Shown here piece after piece: positions 15,115-25,751 of a stretch of 33,801 nucleotides of DNA. A program made the position numbers and the translations under genes. Location of the stretch: positions 1 through 33,801 of the forward strand of contig CAMLPZ010000008.1 in the NCBI GenBank assembly GCA_946482045.1, in the 5' to 3' direction. The notes under the pieces are model-generated. The model worked only from the letters and a program-made list of their open reading frames with translations. It was not told the DNA's origin and made no database searches. The stretch is from an uncultured Asticcacaulis sp. Lineage in GTDB: Bacteria; Pseudomonadota; Alphaproteobacteria; Caulobacterales; Caulobacteraceae. The stretch's first letter is position 1. Every line of letters starts with the position of its first letter.

Positions 15115-16458
15115 TTACACAAAAATATCGAGCACCAGGACCGACACCAGGCCGACAATCCCTACCAGCCCTTCCATGAGCGTCCAGGTCCTTAGCGTAT
15201 CCTTGATCGTCAGGCCGAAATACTCCTTGAACATCCAGAAGCCGGAATCGTTGACGTGGCTGAACATCAGCGAACCCGCCCCGATGGCCAGGACCATCAG
15301 GTTCGGATCGACGCCCGATGTCGCCACCAACGACGAAACGAGGCCGGCTGCCGTAAGCCCCGCTACGGTCGCCGACCCCAGTGAGACGCGGATGATGCCG
15401 GCGATCAGCCAGCCGAGCACCAGCGGCGGCAGCGGAACCGCCTGCAGGAGCGTGCCCATCTGGTCACTGACTCCGCTGTCGACAAAGACCTGCTTGAGCG
15501 CGCCGGCGCCAGCGATGATGAGCAGGATCGGCGCGATTTCACGTAAGGCCCCGCCTGAGCTTTCCATCAGACTGCGGAATCCCGTGCCGCGCGCTGTCCC
15601 CAGGCTGATGCTGGCGACGATGAGTGCGATCAGAAGCACTAGGATCGGGTGGCTGATGAAGTTGACCAGCGCCTTGTGTTCCGCAGGCACCATGCCCGAG
15701 AAGTTAAGTGCTGTGGCGCCCGCCAGCAACACCACCGGCAAAAGCGCGGTGGCGAAAGCATTGAATGCGCTCGGTAATTCGTCGTCGGCCTTGGGCGGCG
15801 CCAGGAAAAGGTTGGGCGGATTAGCGGTGATACCCTTGACCGTCATGGCGAAGACGGGACCGGCGACCAAAAGGGTCGGTACACCGACGATCAGGCCATA
15901 GATCAGCGTCATGCCCATGTCTGCGCCGAACATTGGCACGATGGCCGTCGGCGAGGGGTGGGGCGGCAGGAAGCCGTGGGCGATGGACAGGCCAGCCATC
16001 AACGGCACGGCCAGCCAGACCAGGGACTTGCCCGACTGGCGCATCAGAGAAAAGATCAGCGGCACCATCAGCACGAAGCCGACATTGTAGAACAACGGAA
16101 TGCCGACGATGAAACCGGTCAGCGCCAGGGCGAGGCTCATGCGCGAGGCGCCGAACGCGCCGATCAGTACGCTGGCGATCTTTTGCGCCGCGCCGGAATC
16201 GGCGATCAGCCTGCCGAATATGGCGCCCAGCGCCAGCAGGATGGCGAGCGACCCCAGCATGTCGCCTATGCCTTTTTCGACCGATTTGGGGATGGCGTCG
16301 AGTGGCATGCCCAGCATGAGAGCGGCGGCGATGGCGGCGATGACGAAGGCCAGCAGGGGCTGGACCTTGCCCCACGCGATCATGACCACCAGTCCGAGCA
16401 CGGAAATGGCGACGGCGGTCAGCGCCCAGGTGGGGTCGGCGGCGGAAAGCTCCGGCAT
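15115..16458 (-). CDS. GntP-family gluconate/organic acid:H+ symporter
   Basis: The 447-residue integral inner-membrane protein has roughly a dozen hydrophobic segments over its whole length. Family marks include GFLPPHPSPTAIV (about 160-175), the IAPILLIIAGAGALKQV segment, GSATVAGLTAAG, and the C-terminal HVNDSGFWMFKEYFGLT, a hallmark of GntP/GntT permeases. The expected function is proton-coupled uptake of gluconate or a related sugar acid. GGAGG precedes the ATG. Its 3' end abuts the ECF promoter. A perfect LacI-type operator lies about 92 bp upstream of the start, suggesting repression by a LacI-family protein encoded elsewhere. No gluconate kinase or catabolic gene is adjacent. Confidence 0.92.
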   Translation of the reverse strand: MPELSAADPTWALTAVAISVLGLVVMIAWGKVQPLLAFVIAAIAAALMLGMPLDAIPKSVEKGIGDMLGSLAILLALGAIFGRLIADSGAAQKIASVLIGAFGASRMSLALALTGFIVGIPLFYNVGFVLMVPLIFSLMRQSGKSLVWLAVPLMAGLSIAHGFLPPHPSPTAIVPMFGADMGMTLIYGLIVGVPTLLVAGPVFAMTVKGITANPPNLFLAPPKADDELPSAFNAFATALLPVVLLAGATALNFSGMVPAEHKALVNFISHPILVLLIALIVASISLGTARGTGFRSLMESSGGALREIAPILLIIAGAGALKQVFVDSGVSDQMGTLLQAVPLPPLVLGWLIAGIIRVSLGSATVAGLTAAGLVSSLVATSGVDPNLMVLAIGAGSLMFSHVNDSGFWMFKEYFGLTIKDTLRTWTLMEGLVGIVGLVSVLVLDIFV

Positions 16459-16549
16459 GATTTAGTCCTCCCTCATGCGGGTCTTTTTATACCGCCCGCC
16501 AATGGCGTCCGAGCCTATGCGAGAACACCCGCTTGCGCAACGCCCGTCA

Positions 16550-16563
16550 TGTGAGCGCTCACA
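16550..16563. promoter_or_regulatory. LacI-type operator upstream of the gntP-family gene
   Basis: TGTGAGCGCTCACA is a perfect 14-bp palindrome with the central CG of LacI-family operators and equals the core of the ideal lac operator. It lies upstream of the permease gene (minus strand), where a repressor site is expected. No LacI-family gene is in the window. Confidence 0.6.
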
Positions 16564-16572
16564 GTCCGAAAC

Positions 16573-16713
16573 GTGATCGCCCAGGTCAAGGCTGCATTCG
16601 AGGCCGCCAACATCATTCCTATCTTCGCCGTGACCTCGGCGGGGCGTGCTCACTGCGGCGCAGTCACCGCAGGCGCCTCGGCGGTCGGCGCGTTGGCCCA
16701 GTTTTCAACATGA
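16573..16713 (+). pseudogene. Possible decayed coding remnant (VWA/integrin-like end)
   Basis: A 46-codon open stretch reads VIAQVKAAFEAANIIPIFAVT and continues to GAVTAGASAVGALAQFST before TGA. Codon choice (GCC, ATC, GTC, AAG) is like that of real genes here. The KAAFEAANIIPIFAVT part recalls the end of a von Willebrand A/integrin-type strand and helix. There is no start signal, and an in-frame TGA lies at 16552-16554 just upstream. It may be the tail of a lost gene, or chance. Confidence 0.3.
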
Positions 16714-16802
16714 TGGCGGGCCTGACGGTCTCGGACTTTGAATTAACAGCCTGAGATCGCGCATAAGGGCTCCGGCACAGAGCTTCTGTTCTGCGCTCAA
16801 AT

Positions 16803-16817
16803 GTTCTAAATTTGTTC
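16803..16817 (+). promoter_or_regulatory. LexA/SOS box of recA
   Basis: GTTC-TAAATTT-GTTC matches the alphaproteobacterial LexA operator GTTC-N7-GTTC exactly. It lies about 118 bp upstream of the recA start, so recA should be DNA-damage inducible. Confidence 0.9.
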
Positions 16818-16934
16818 ACGTGAACATATTGCAAACTGAGAACAAATAAAGTACACATCATTCCAACGACAAAAACGACAAAGACGAACGCGCTGCCCTT
16901 GCTCAAGGGAATCGTGACATAGGAAGGTTTGGAT

Positions 16935-18017
16935 ATGTCTCAAGCAATGTTGAAACTCGTGGCAAAAAACGACTCTGAAAAGCAACGCGCGCTCGAAGCG
17001 GCGCTGGCGCAAATCGACCGGGCCTTCGGTAAGGGTTCGGTGATGAAACTCGGTTCGAACGGCAGTGTCGATCAGATCGAATCGGTATCGACCGGTTCGC
17101 TGGGCCTTGACATGGCGCTCGGCATCGGCGGCCTGCCGAAAGGCCGCGTCATTGAAATCTACGGTCCGGAATCGTCGGGCAAGACGACCCTGGCCCTGCA
17201 CACGGTCGCTGAAATCCAGAAGGCCGGTGGCACCGCCGCCTTCGTTGACGCCGAACACGCGCTCGATCCGGTCTACGCGCAAAAGCTGGGCGTCAATCTC
17301 GATGATCTCCTGGTCTCGCAGCCTGACAACGGCGAACAGGCTTTGGAAATCACTGACACCCTGGTTCGTTCGGGCGCCGTCGATATCGTCGTCGTCGACT
17401 CGGTCGCGGCATTGACGCCGCGCGCCGAAATCGAAGGCGACATGGGTGACAGCCTTCCAGGCCTGCAAGCGCGTTTGATGTCGCAGGCGCTGCGCAAGCT
17501 GACCGGCTCGATTTCCAAGTCGAAGTGCATCGTCATCTTCATCAACCAGATCCGCATGAAGATCGGCGTCATGTATGGTTCGCCGGAAACGACGACGGGC
17601 GGTAACGCGCTGAAGTTCTACGCATCAGTCCGTCTCGACATCCGCCGCACCGGTTCGATCAAGGTGCGCGACGAAGTCATCGGCAACAATGTCAAGGTCA
17701 AGGTCGTTAAGAACAAGATCGCGCCGCCATTCCGCGAAGTCGAATTCGACATCCTTTACGGGCATGGCATCTCCAAGATCGGTGAGATCATCGACCTGGG
17801 CGTCAAGGCTGGTATCGTTGAAAAGGCGGGGTCCTGGTACTCGTACAACTCGACCCGTATCGGCCAAGGCCGCGACAATGCGCGCGACTTCTTGAAGGCC
17901 AATCCGGACATGTGCAACGAGATCGAAAAGGGCATCCGCAACAAATCCAAAGCGCTGTCCGAGGAATTGCTGGGGACGCCGGAACCCGACGCTAACGAAG
18001 GCGACGAGTCGCTCTAA
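16935..18017 (+). CDS. recA: Recombinase A
   Basis: This 360-residue RecA is complete. It has the N-terminal helix ([22 protein letters not shown]), Walker A GPESSGKT (77-84), the Walker B region [12 protein letters not shown], loop L1 (EGDMGDS), loop L2 ([28 protein letters not shown]) and an acidic C-terminal tail ([12 protein letters not shown]). It forms filaments on single-stranded DNA for recombination and drives LexA self-cleavage. I start at ATG 16935, 7 nt after AGGAAGG; an upstream TTG at 16929 is not needed. The SOS box and a strong terminator make it a single-gene, damage-inducible unit. Confidence 0.99.
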   Translation: MSQAMLKLVAKNDSEKQRALEAALAQIDRAFGKGSVMKLGSNGSVDQIESVSTGSLGLDMALGIGGLPKGRVIEIYGPESSGKTTLALHTVAEIQKAGGTAAFVDAEHALDPVYAQKLGVNLDDLLVSQPDNGEQALEITDTLVRSGAVDIVVVDSVAALTPRAEIEGDMGDSLPGLQARLMSQALRKLTGSISKSKCIVIFINQIRMKIGVMYGSPETTTGGNALKFYASVRLDIRRTGSIKVRDEVIGNNVKVKVVKNKIAPPFREVEFDILYGHGISKIGEIIDLGVKAGIVEKAGSWYSYNSTRIGQGRDNARDFLKANPDMCNEIEKGIRNKSKALSEELLGTPEPDANEGDESL

Positions 18018-18090
18018 GTTTTGCGACTCATACCAGGATCGGTCAGAGCGGGCGGTACCCACACCAAACCTCCGCCCGGACTGTCCGAAG

Positions 18091-18124
18091 AAGGCGCTTC
18101 CTGGAAACAGGGGGCGCCTTTTTT
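18091..18124 (+). terminator. Intrinsic terminator of recA
   Basis: AAGGCGC pairs with GCGCCTT and the inner TTCCTG with CAGGGG (two G-U pairs), closing a GAAA loop. TTTT follows, extending the pairing's terminal TT to six T residues. It lies 73 nt after the recA stop. A weaker CGGGCGG/CCGCCCG pairing (18049-18078) lies just before it. Confidence 0.93.
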
Positions 18125-18214
18125 GTCATGCGCCGTTGAACGGCCTTTGCGCTTGCGGACACATAGCTATATAGGCTTCACAAATTTCCCTGTTGCCGGA
18201 GCGGTTTTTATCCC

Positions 18215-20851
<2,637 letters not shown>

Positions 20852-20870
20852 CCCGGGAGTGACGAGGCCG

Positions 20871-21656
20871 ATGGGACGATTGCAGGGCAAGGTGGCGGTC
20901 GTCACCGGCGGTGCCAGCGGCATTGGCGCGGCCATGGTTCGCGCCTTCGCGGCGGAAGGCGCGCACGTCGTCATTACCGACATCCACCGCGATACTGGCG
21001 AAGCCCTGGCAGCTGAACTCGGCGCCTCGGCCTCCTTCCTGACGCTCGATGTCGCCAACGAAGCCCAATGGGTTTCGGTCATGGAAGCCGTTGTCGCGAC
21101 CCACGACCGGCTGGATGTGGTGGTCAACAATGCCGGCATCACCGGCACCGAAGGCGGCGCCAATCACGATCCGGAACATACCCAGCTCGGCGATTGGCAG
21201 CGCGTTATGCGCATCAATCTCGATGGCGTGTTTCTGGGTTGCAAGCACGCCATCATCGCCATGCGCCGGACGGGTACGGCGGGTTCGATCATCAACATGT
21301 CGTCGCGTTCGGGTCTGGTCGGTATCCCGCACGCCGCCGCCTATGCCGCGTCCAAGGCGGCGATTCGCAACCATTCCAAGACGGTGGCGCTCTATTGCGC
21401 CGAACAGAATCTCGGCATCCGCTGCAATTCGCTCTATCCCGCTTCGATTCGCACGCCGATGTGGGACGCCATGATCGATGATGCCGACGACGAAAAGGCG
21501 ATGCTGGCCCATATGCCTCTGCATAGATTCGGACGGCCGGAAGAGGTGGCGGCGGTCGCTATCCTGCTGGCATCCGATGAAGCGACCTATATCACCGGTT
21601 CGGAATTCAACATCGATGGCGGTATCCTGGCCGGGACTGCGACCTCACCGAAATGA
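20871..21656 (+). CDS. SDR-family oxidoreductase
   Basis: The 261-residue protein is a classical short-chain dehydrogenase/reductase. It has TGGASGIG at 12-19 for NAD(P) binding, NNAG in the middle, and the catalytic Ser145, Tyr158 and Lys162 (YAASK). Asp near the end of the second strand (ITDIHRDTG) favours NAD over NADP; this follows known SDR rules and is inference here. The C-terminal GSEFNIDGG is typical. The substrate is not evident. I start at ATG 20871, 19 bp after alaS; a GTG at 20859 would need a ribosome-binding site that is not there. It may be co-transcribed with alaS. Confidence 0.9.
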   Translation: MGRLQGKVAVVTGGASGIGAAMVRAFAAEGAHVVITDIHRDTGEALAAELGASASFLTLDVANEAQWVSVMEAVVATHDRLDVVVNNAGITGTEGGANHDPEHTQLGDWQRVMRINLDGVFLGCKHAIIAMRRTGTAGSIINMSSRSGLVGIPHAAAYAASKAAIRNHSKTVALYCAEQNLGIRCNSLYPASIRTPMWDAMIDDADDEKAMLAHMPLHRFGRPEEVAAVAILLASDEATYITGSEFNIDGGILAGTATSPK

Positions 21657-22583
21657 CTACGCCATGTGCGTCAGCACGATGGCGAGAATCGACAGTGTAA
21701 TCAGGCTGGTTACCGTGCCTTGCGCCACGGTGCGCGCCGCGCCTTCGTACCAGGTGCCGTACATCTTGGTCTGGATGAAGACGCTGACCGCGGTCGGTGT
21801 GGCGCTCAGGAAAACGCAAACCTTAAAGGTCGCCGGATCTACGCGCAGCAGCGTCAGGACGATGGCGACCAGGGCCGGCGCCAGCAGGATCTTGCCGACG
21901 ATGGCCAGAACGCTGACGGGTTCCGGCCGCACCACCATGCGCGGCTCCATTAGCCCCAGCATGCCGCCGAGTGCCACCAGGGCCACGGGCGGCCCCGACT
22001 TACCCAGAACATCGAGCGCATTTTCGACGGGCGGCAGGAACTGAAAACCCGCCAACATCATGACGACACCGATCAATGCGCCGATAACGGTCGGGTTGCG
22101 TGCCGTATGCATCAGGGCTTCGCGATAGGTGTGGCCCGATGCCTTGGCCAACCCTGCGCAACCCAGGCTAAAGAGAATCAGGAAGTCCGCGGCGACGATG
22201 ACGGGGCCGGTGTGGATGGCTTCGGTGCCGAACAGGCTGAGCGCGATTGGAATGCCCAGAAAGGCCGAGTTGTTGATATAGGCGGCCATGCCGGCGGCGG
22301 TCGCGGCTTCCGGTGGCGCCTTGATCAGGCGTGCCATCAGCATGACGACGATGGCGGCGGTAATCATGGCGGCGATATAGCCACCCATCGTGCCCGCTAA
22401 ACCCGCGTCAATGGCCGGCAGTCTCGCGAAGCTGACCATCAGCCAGCTCGGAAAGCCGATCCAGTAAAAATAGGCGCTCAGGCCATCCAGCCCCTGCGCA
22501 TTCAGCCGTTTGAAGCGAACGAGCAGGACGCCCAGGCCGATGAAGGCGAAGAAGACAAGGACGCGGATAAGGGTATCGAGCAT
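21657..22583 (-). CDS. AEC-family (auxin efflux carrier-type) transporter
   Basis: The 308-residue membrane protein has about ten hydrophobic segments in two five-helix halves, as in the AEC family. Typical marks are the central AAYINNSAFLGIPIALSLFG and the C-terminal FLSATPTAVSVFIQTKMYG. Bacterial members move small organic acids such as malate or malonate; the substrate is not evident here. The gene is convergent with the SDR gene: the two stop codons abut with no base between. It lies 37 bp after the DUF2939 gene on the same strand, so they may share a transcript. Confidence 0.9.
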   Translation of the reverse strand: MLDTLIRVLVFFAFIGLGVLLVRFKRLNAQGLDGLSAYFYWIGFPSWLMVSFARLPAIDAGLAGTMGGYIAAMITAAIVVMLMARLIKAPPEAATAAGMAAYINNSAFLGIPIALSLFGTEAIHTGPVIVAADFLILFSLGCAGLAKASGHTYREALMHTARNPTVIGALIGVVMMLAGFQFLPPVENALDVLGKSGPPVALVALGGMLGLMEPRMVVRPEPVSVLAIVGKILLAPALVAIVLTLLRVDPATFKVCVFLSATPTAVSVFIQTKMYGTWYEGAARTVAQGTVTSLITLSILAIVLTHMA

Positions 22584-22620
22584 CCGACGCTTCTAGCTTT
22601 GAACTGTGAACTTACAAGAT

Positions 22621-23274
22621 TTAATGCGCTGGAGCGGCTTCCGCGGACATAGAGGCCGCAGCGGCCGCGGCCTTTTCGGCTTCGATCTCGCCGGGCTTGG
22701 GCAGGCCGACATGGGTCACTTCCCAGCTCATCAACCCCTTGCGCTCGAAGGTGAAGATGGTGGTGCCGCGCTCGGCGTCCTTGACCGTCAGGCGTGAACG
22801 ATCAAGGCTGAAGAAGGCGATACTGGGCATGGGGGGCTTGGCGACGGCGGCGGTGTCGTAGTTCGGGGCGTCCCTGCCGGCGCCATAGGTCAAGGCCAGC
22901 AGGGCGCGCGGCTTGAGGTAAGATTCGACGTCGACCGGCGGCTTGACCGGGGCCTTGGCGGCCTTGGGGTTGACCAGGCCATCCCACGCCTTGCCAATAC
23001 TATCACCGATGTCCTTGACGGCCTTGCCGGCAGCGCCCGCTGGATCGTCGATGGCCGAGGGCGGCGGCGCGGACACGCCCTTGTCGCCGGCTTCGAGCTG
23101 GGCTTTCAGGCTGGTGCGGACCGACGTAAAATTGATCAGCTTGGCCAGGGCCTCGACGTCTTCGGCGCGTGCGGAGCTGCGCACGTCATAGAAAGCGATG
23201 AGCGGGGAGGCGTAGAACAGGCCGGCGCCGCCGACCAGGACAATAGCCAGGAAAATCGCTAAAACACGCCCCAC
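22621..23274 (-). CDS. DUF2939 domain protein
   Basis: The 217-residue protein has an N-terminal signal anchor (VLAIFLAIVLVGGAGLFYAS, about 4-23). The DUF2939 block follows: SPLIAFYDVRSSARAEDVEALAKLINFTSVRTSLKAQL in pieces from residue 23. A Pro/Ala/Lys-rich linker and a C-terminal beta-rich part containing FSLDRSRLTVKD and FTFERKGL come next, then an Ala-rich tail. The function of the family is unknown; members are membrane-anchored and probably face the periplasm. Translation starts at GTG with GAGGGG upstream. It precedes the AEC gene in the same orientation. Confidence 0.85.
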   Translation of the reverse strand: MGRVLAIFLAIVLVGGAGLFYASPLIAFYDVRSSARAEDVEALAKLINFTSVRTSLKAQLEAGDKGVSAPPPSAIDDPAGAAGKAVKDIGDSIGKAWDGLVNPKAAKAPVKPPVDVESYLKPRALLALTYGAGRDAPNYDTAAVAKPPMPSIAFFSLDRSRLTVKDAERGTTIFTFERKGLMSWEVTHVGLPKPGEIEAEKAAAAAASMSAEAAPAH

Positions 23275-23386
23275 GTGAATACCCCTCGAAAGTTCTTGTT
23301 AACCAATCCTAACACGGCTCATGGCGTTTGCGTAGAGCGGTTTTCGGCGGATATCACGACATTTGCCCGTCACGTTGCGGGCAAGC

Positions 23387-24451
23387 CTAGACCTGACGGG
23401 TCAACAGCCCGTGCACGTATTTCAGCTTGGCCTGTATAGCGGGCGTTAGGATGAACGGATACAGGTCCCGCTCACCCATCGAATGGTGGATCGAATTAAG
23501 TGCGACGCTCAAAGGAATCCACACCTCGGCAATCTGGTCGAAATCGAGAATGCTGTAGGGGTCGAAGGCCGCGTGTGTCCGCAGTTCCGAATGGCTGGGA
23601 GGGGCAAGCGCGATGCCGTAGATGTGCGCCGTCTCCAATGAATCGACGATGTGCAGCACGTGCGCGAAGCATTCGGCGAAGTCCTCCCACGGATGCATTG
23701 TGGCGTAATAGCTGATGAAGGTTTCGCCCCATAAAGGCGGCGGGCCTTCCTTGTAATGCTTCTCGAGCGCTTCGCTGTAATCGGCCCGTTCGTCGCCAAA
23801 CACCGCGCGAAAGCTGTCGAGCTTTCCGGCGTCACGGACCATCCTGTTCCAGATGAAGTGGCCGCATTCGTGGCGGAAGTGTCCAAGCAGGGTGCGGTAG
23901 GGCTCGTTCATCATGGCGCGCTGCTGTTCGCGCGTCGGATCGTCGGCCTCGGCGGTGCGGATGACAATATGGCCTTCGTCGTGGCCGATGAGCACGGGCT
24001 TGCACGACCCGTCGGGTAGAATCTCGTCGTCCTTGAGATCGAATAGCAGGCCGCCCTCCGGATCCTCGGCGCGTGTCGGGCGTGGCAGGTCCCAACGCAG
24101 GAAGGAATAGAAGAGAAGCCGCTGCGCTTCGGCGATTCGCCGCCACCGCCGAAGACCATCCTCGGTCGCCGGATCGGGCACCAGGCCGTTATGCCGGCAG
24201 GCAACGCAATAATCGTCGTGGCTCTCCGCCGGGACCATCCAGTTACACAGGTCCCACTGTTCGTTGGCGCAAAAGCGATAGACGAACTGCTGCTGATCCA
24301 ACCGGCGCCAGCGCTTGCCGTCGGCGTCCAGCTGGACCGTGTGAACGGCCAGCGCTTCCGGAATAAAGGCCAGGCGAAACCCGCAGCTGACGCATGAGCG
24401 GTTTTCGAAATAGACGGCGTTGCCGCAATTGTCGCATCGGAAAAGGCGCAT
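23387..24451 (-). CDS. Zinc-ribbon putative zinc metallopeptidase (Peptidase_Mx type)
   Basis: The 354-residue protein has an N-terminal zinc ribbon (CDNC and CVSC, Cys6, Cys9, Cys20, Cys23). Further cysteines at 61, 69, 82 and 85 could form a second metal site. The catalytic motif HECGH lies at 194-198, and MHPWEDFAECFAHVLHI (about 252-268) supplies acidic residues for a gluzincin-like third ligand. No signal peptide is present, so it acts in the cytoplasm. The HECGHFIW and WEDFAE pair is typical of the putative zinc-binding metallopeptidase family. I start at ATG 24451, preceded by AGGGA; the upstream TTG would add six residues. It is the only protease of this kind in the window. Confidence 0.87.
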   Translation of the reverse strand: MRLFRCDNCGNAVYFENRSCVSCGFRLAFIPEALAVHTVQLDADGKRWRRLDQQQFVYRFCANEQWDLCNWMVPAESHDDYCVACRHNGLVPDPATEDGLRRWRRIAEAQRLLFYSFLRWDLPRPTRAEDPEGGLLFDLKDDEILPDGSCKPVLIGHDEGHIVIRTAEADDPTREQQRAMMNEPYRTLLGHFRHECGHFIWNRMVRDAGKLDSFRAVFGDERADYSEALEKHYKEGPPPLWGETFISYYATMHPWEDFAECFAHVLHIVDSLETAHIYGIALAPPSHSELRTHAAFDPYSILDFDQIAEVWIPLSVALNSIHHSMGERDLYPFILTPAIQAKLKYVHGLLTRQV

Positions 24452-24597
24452 GAGGTCCCTGCCTGCCAATATAGCGTGTCTGAATGCCGCGCCGGCCAGT
24501 AAGGAATCTATGCTTAGGAAGCGACATCTCTAAAAAGACTTACTTCCTTGCCTGATCGCGTGGAGGGTCAAAACCGCTTCACACTTTTGGAAAGGCG

Positions 24598-25677
24598 CTA
24601 TTGGCCTTGCCAGACATCCGGCTGGCCATCCAGGAAACGGATCAGGCTGGCCGACACCTTGCGGTCGTCGGCGGTCGACGGGTGCCAGTCGCAGCCTTCG
24701 AAAGTCAGCCCGTTCATGGGCACGAAGGCGATGCGTGTTTCGCCCGCGGCCTTGAGTCCGGTGATGACCTTCGCGACCTGAGCCTGGATTTCGCCATTGG
24801 CCTGGTCGGTTGCCATCAGGACGAAATAGGCATCGGGATTGGCGGTGCGCAAACCCTGGACGAAGGCGATATAGGTGGCGACGTAGTCCTTTTGCAGTTC
24901 GTCGCGCGTCTTCCACTTTTCGCCCGGATTGAGCGGCGTCGAAAAGTCGTTGGTGCCGAGCCCGATGACGATAACCTGGGGCGCCCAGTCGTCGGTCGCG
25001 GCGTCAGCGTCGGGAATCGTTCCGGTGTCGAGATTGACGATGTTCGGATAGGCATGGGGCAAGGGCAGGCCCGCGCTGCCATTATAGTTGCGGACGATGC
25101 CGCGGCCGGAAATGGCATTGATGCGATAGTCGGCGTTGAAATGCTTGGCCGTCAGCGGTCCGAAAGCCAGTTGGGTCTGGGTCGTCGCCCACACGCCGTC
25201 TCCCGGGCATTCGCGCTTCGGCGAGGTATTGCCATAACCGACGGTGTAGGAATCGCCAATGAACTCTATCTGGCGCGTGCGTGGCTTGACGCTCAGAACT
25301 TCCGCCGAATCGGGCACGAAGATGCCGCTGAACTGCGCCGAGGCCCACTGGACTTCAGTGCGCTTTTCAACGCGGATGCTGTGTTCGCTGTCGGTCAGGC
25401 CGGTGAACTCGACCTGGCCATCTCCGGGCTTTGAAATCGTGCGGACCAGTTGCCCATCAACGAAGATGTCGAGAATATTGACGCTGTCCTTGACGCGGAC
25501 GGCGGCGGCGGTGCCACGGAATCGACCTTCGAAATAGGTGCCGGGCCACTGGTGGATATACCCCTTGCCGTCCTCCGCAGGCGCCGCACGGCCCCCGACA
25601 TGCAGTGGCAGGGCCTTCTCGGCAAAGGCAGGTGAGGCGGCCAGTGTCGCCAGCATCAGAAAAAGCGAAGTACGCAA
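24598..25677 (-). CDS. Secreted CE2-type SGNH acetyl esterase (copy 2)
   Basis: The 359-residue protein has a signal peptide (residues 1-19, ending AFA), an N-terminal jelly-roll domain (about 24-125) and an SGNH hydrolase domain (about 135-355). The nucleophile is Ser143 in FIGDSYTVGYGN. GTND (241-244) supplies the oxyanion Asn, and DWHPS gives His332 and Asp330. This two-domain order is that of CE2 acetyl-xylan or acetyl-glucan esterases. Start is probably TTG at 25677, with AGGGGA upstream; the first in-frame ATG would leave only a stub of signal peptide. It lies 74 bp downstream of its paralogue, likely in one operon. Confidence 0.9.
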   Translation of the reverse strand: MRTSLFLMLATLAASPAFAEKALPLHVGGRAAPAEDGKGYIHQWPGTYFEGRFRGTAAAVRVKDSVNILDIFVDGQLVRTISKPGDGQVEFTGLTDSEHSIRVEKRTEVQWASAQFSGIFVPDSAEVLSVKPRTRQIEFIGDSYTVGYGNTSPKRECPGDGVWATTQTQLAFGPLTAKHFNADYRINAISGRGIVRNYNGSAGLPLPHAYPNIVNLDTGTIPDADAATDDWAPQVIVIGLGTNDFSTPLNPGEKWKTRDELQKDYVATYIAFVQGLRTANPDAYFVLMATDQANGEIQAQVAKVITGLKAAGETRIAFVPMNGLTFEGCDWHPSTADDRKVSASLIRFLDGQPDVWQGQ

Positions 25678-25751
25678 GACTAGTTATCCCCTGGGTTGTG
25701 CCGTACTATCCCAGCGAACCCGCCACGGGTCAACGCCGGAAGTGTGACAGT

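Larger units (their letters stand above)
16459..16934. other. 476-bp intergenic region between gntP-type gene and recA
   Basis: The gap between divergent genes contains a LacI-type palindrome at 16550, a coding-like remnant at 16573-16713, and the recA SOS box at 16803. I see no intact gene in it. It is the longest gene-free stretch in the window and looks like the scar of a lost gene. Confidence 0.7.

Noticed and set aside
16533..16754. 73-codon plus-strand frame between gntP and recA
   Set aside because: It reads across the coding-like scrap in another frame, has no ribosome-binding site, and its composition is not gene-like.
18049..18078. CGGGCGG/CCGCCCG pairing after recA as a separate terminator
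   Set aside because: It has a long loop and no T tract; the strong terminator lies just downstream at 18091.
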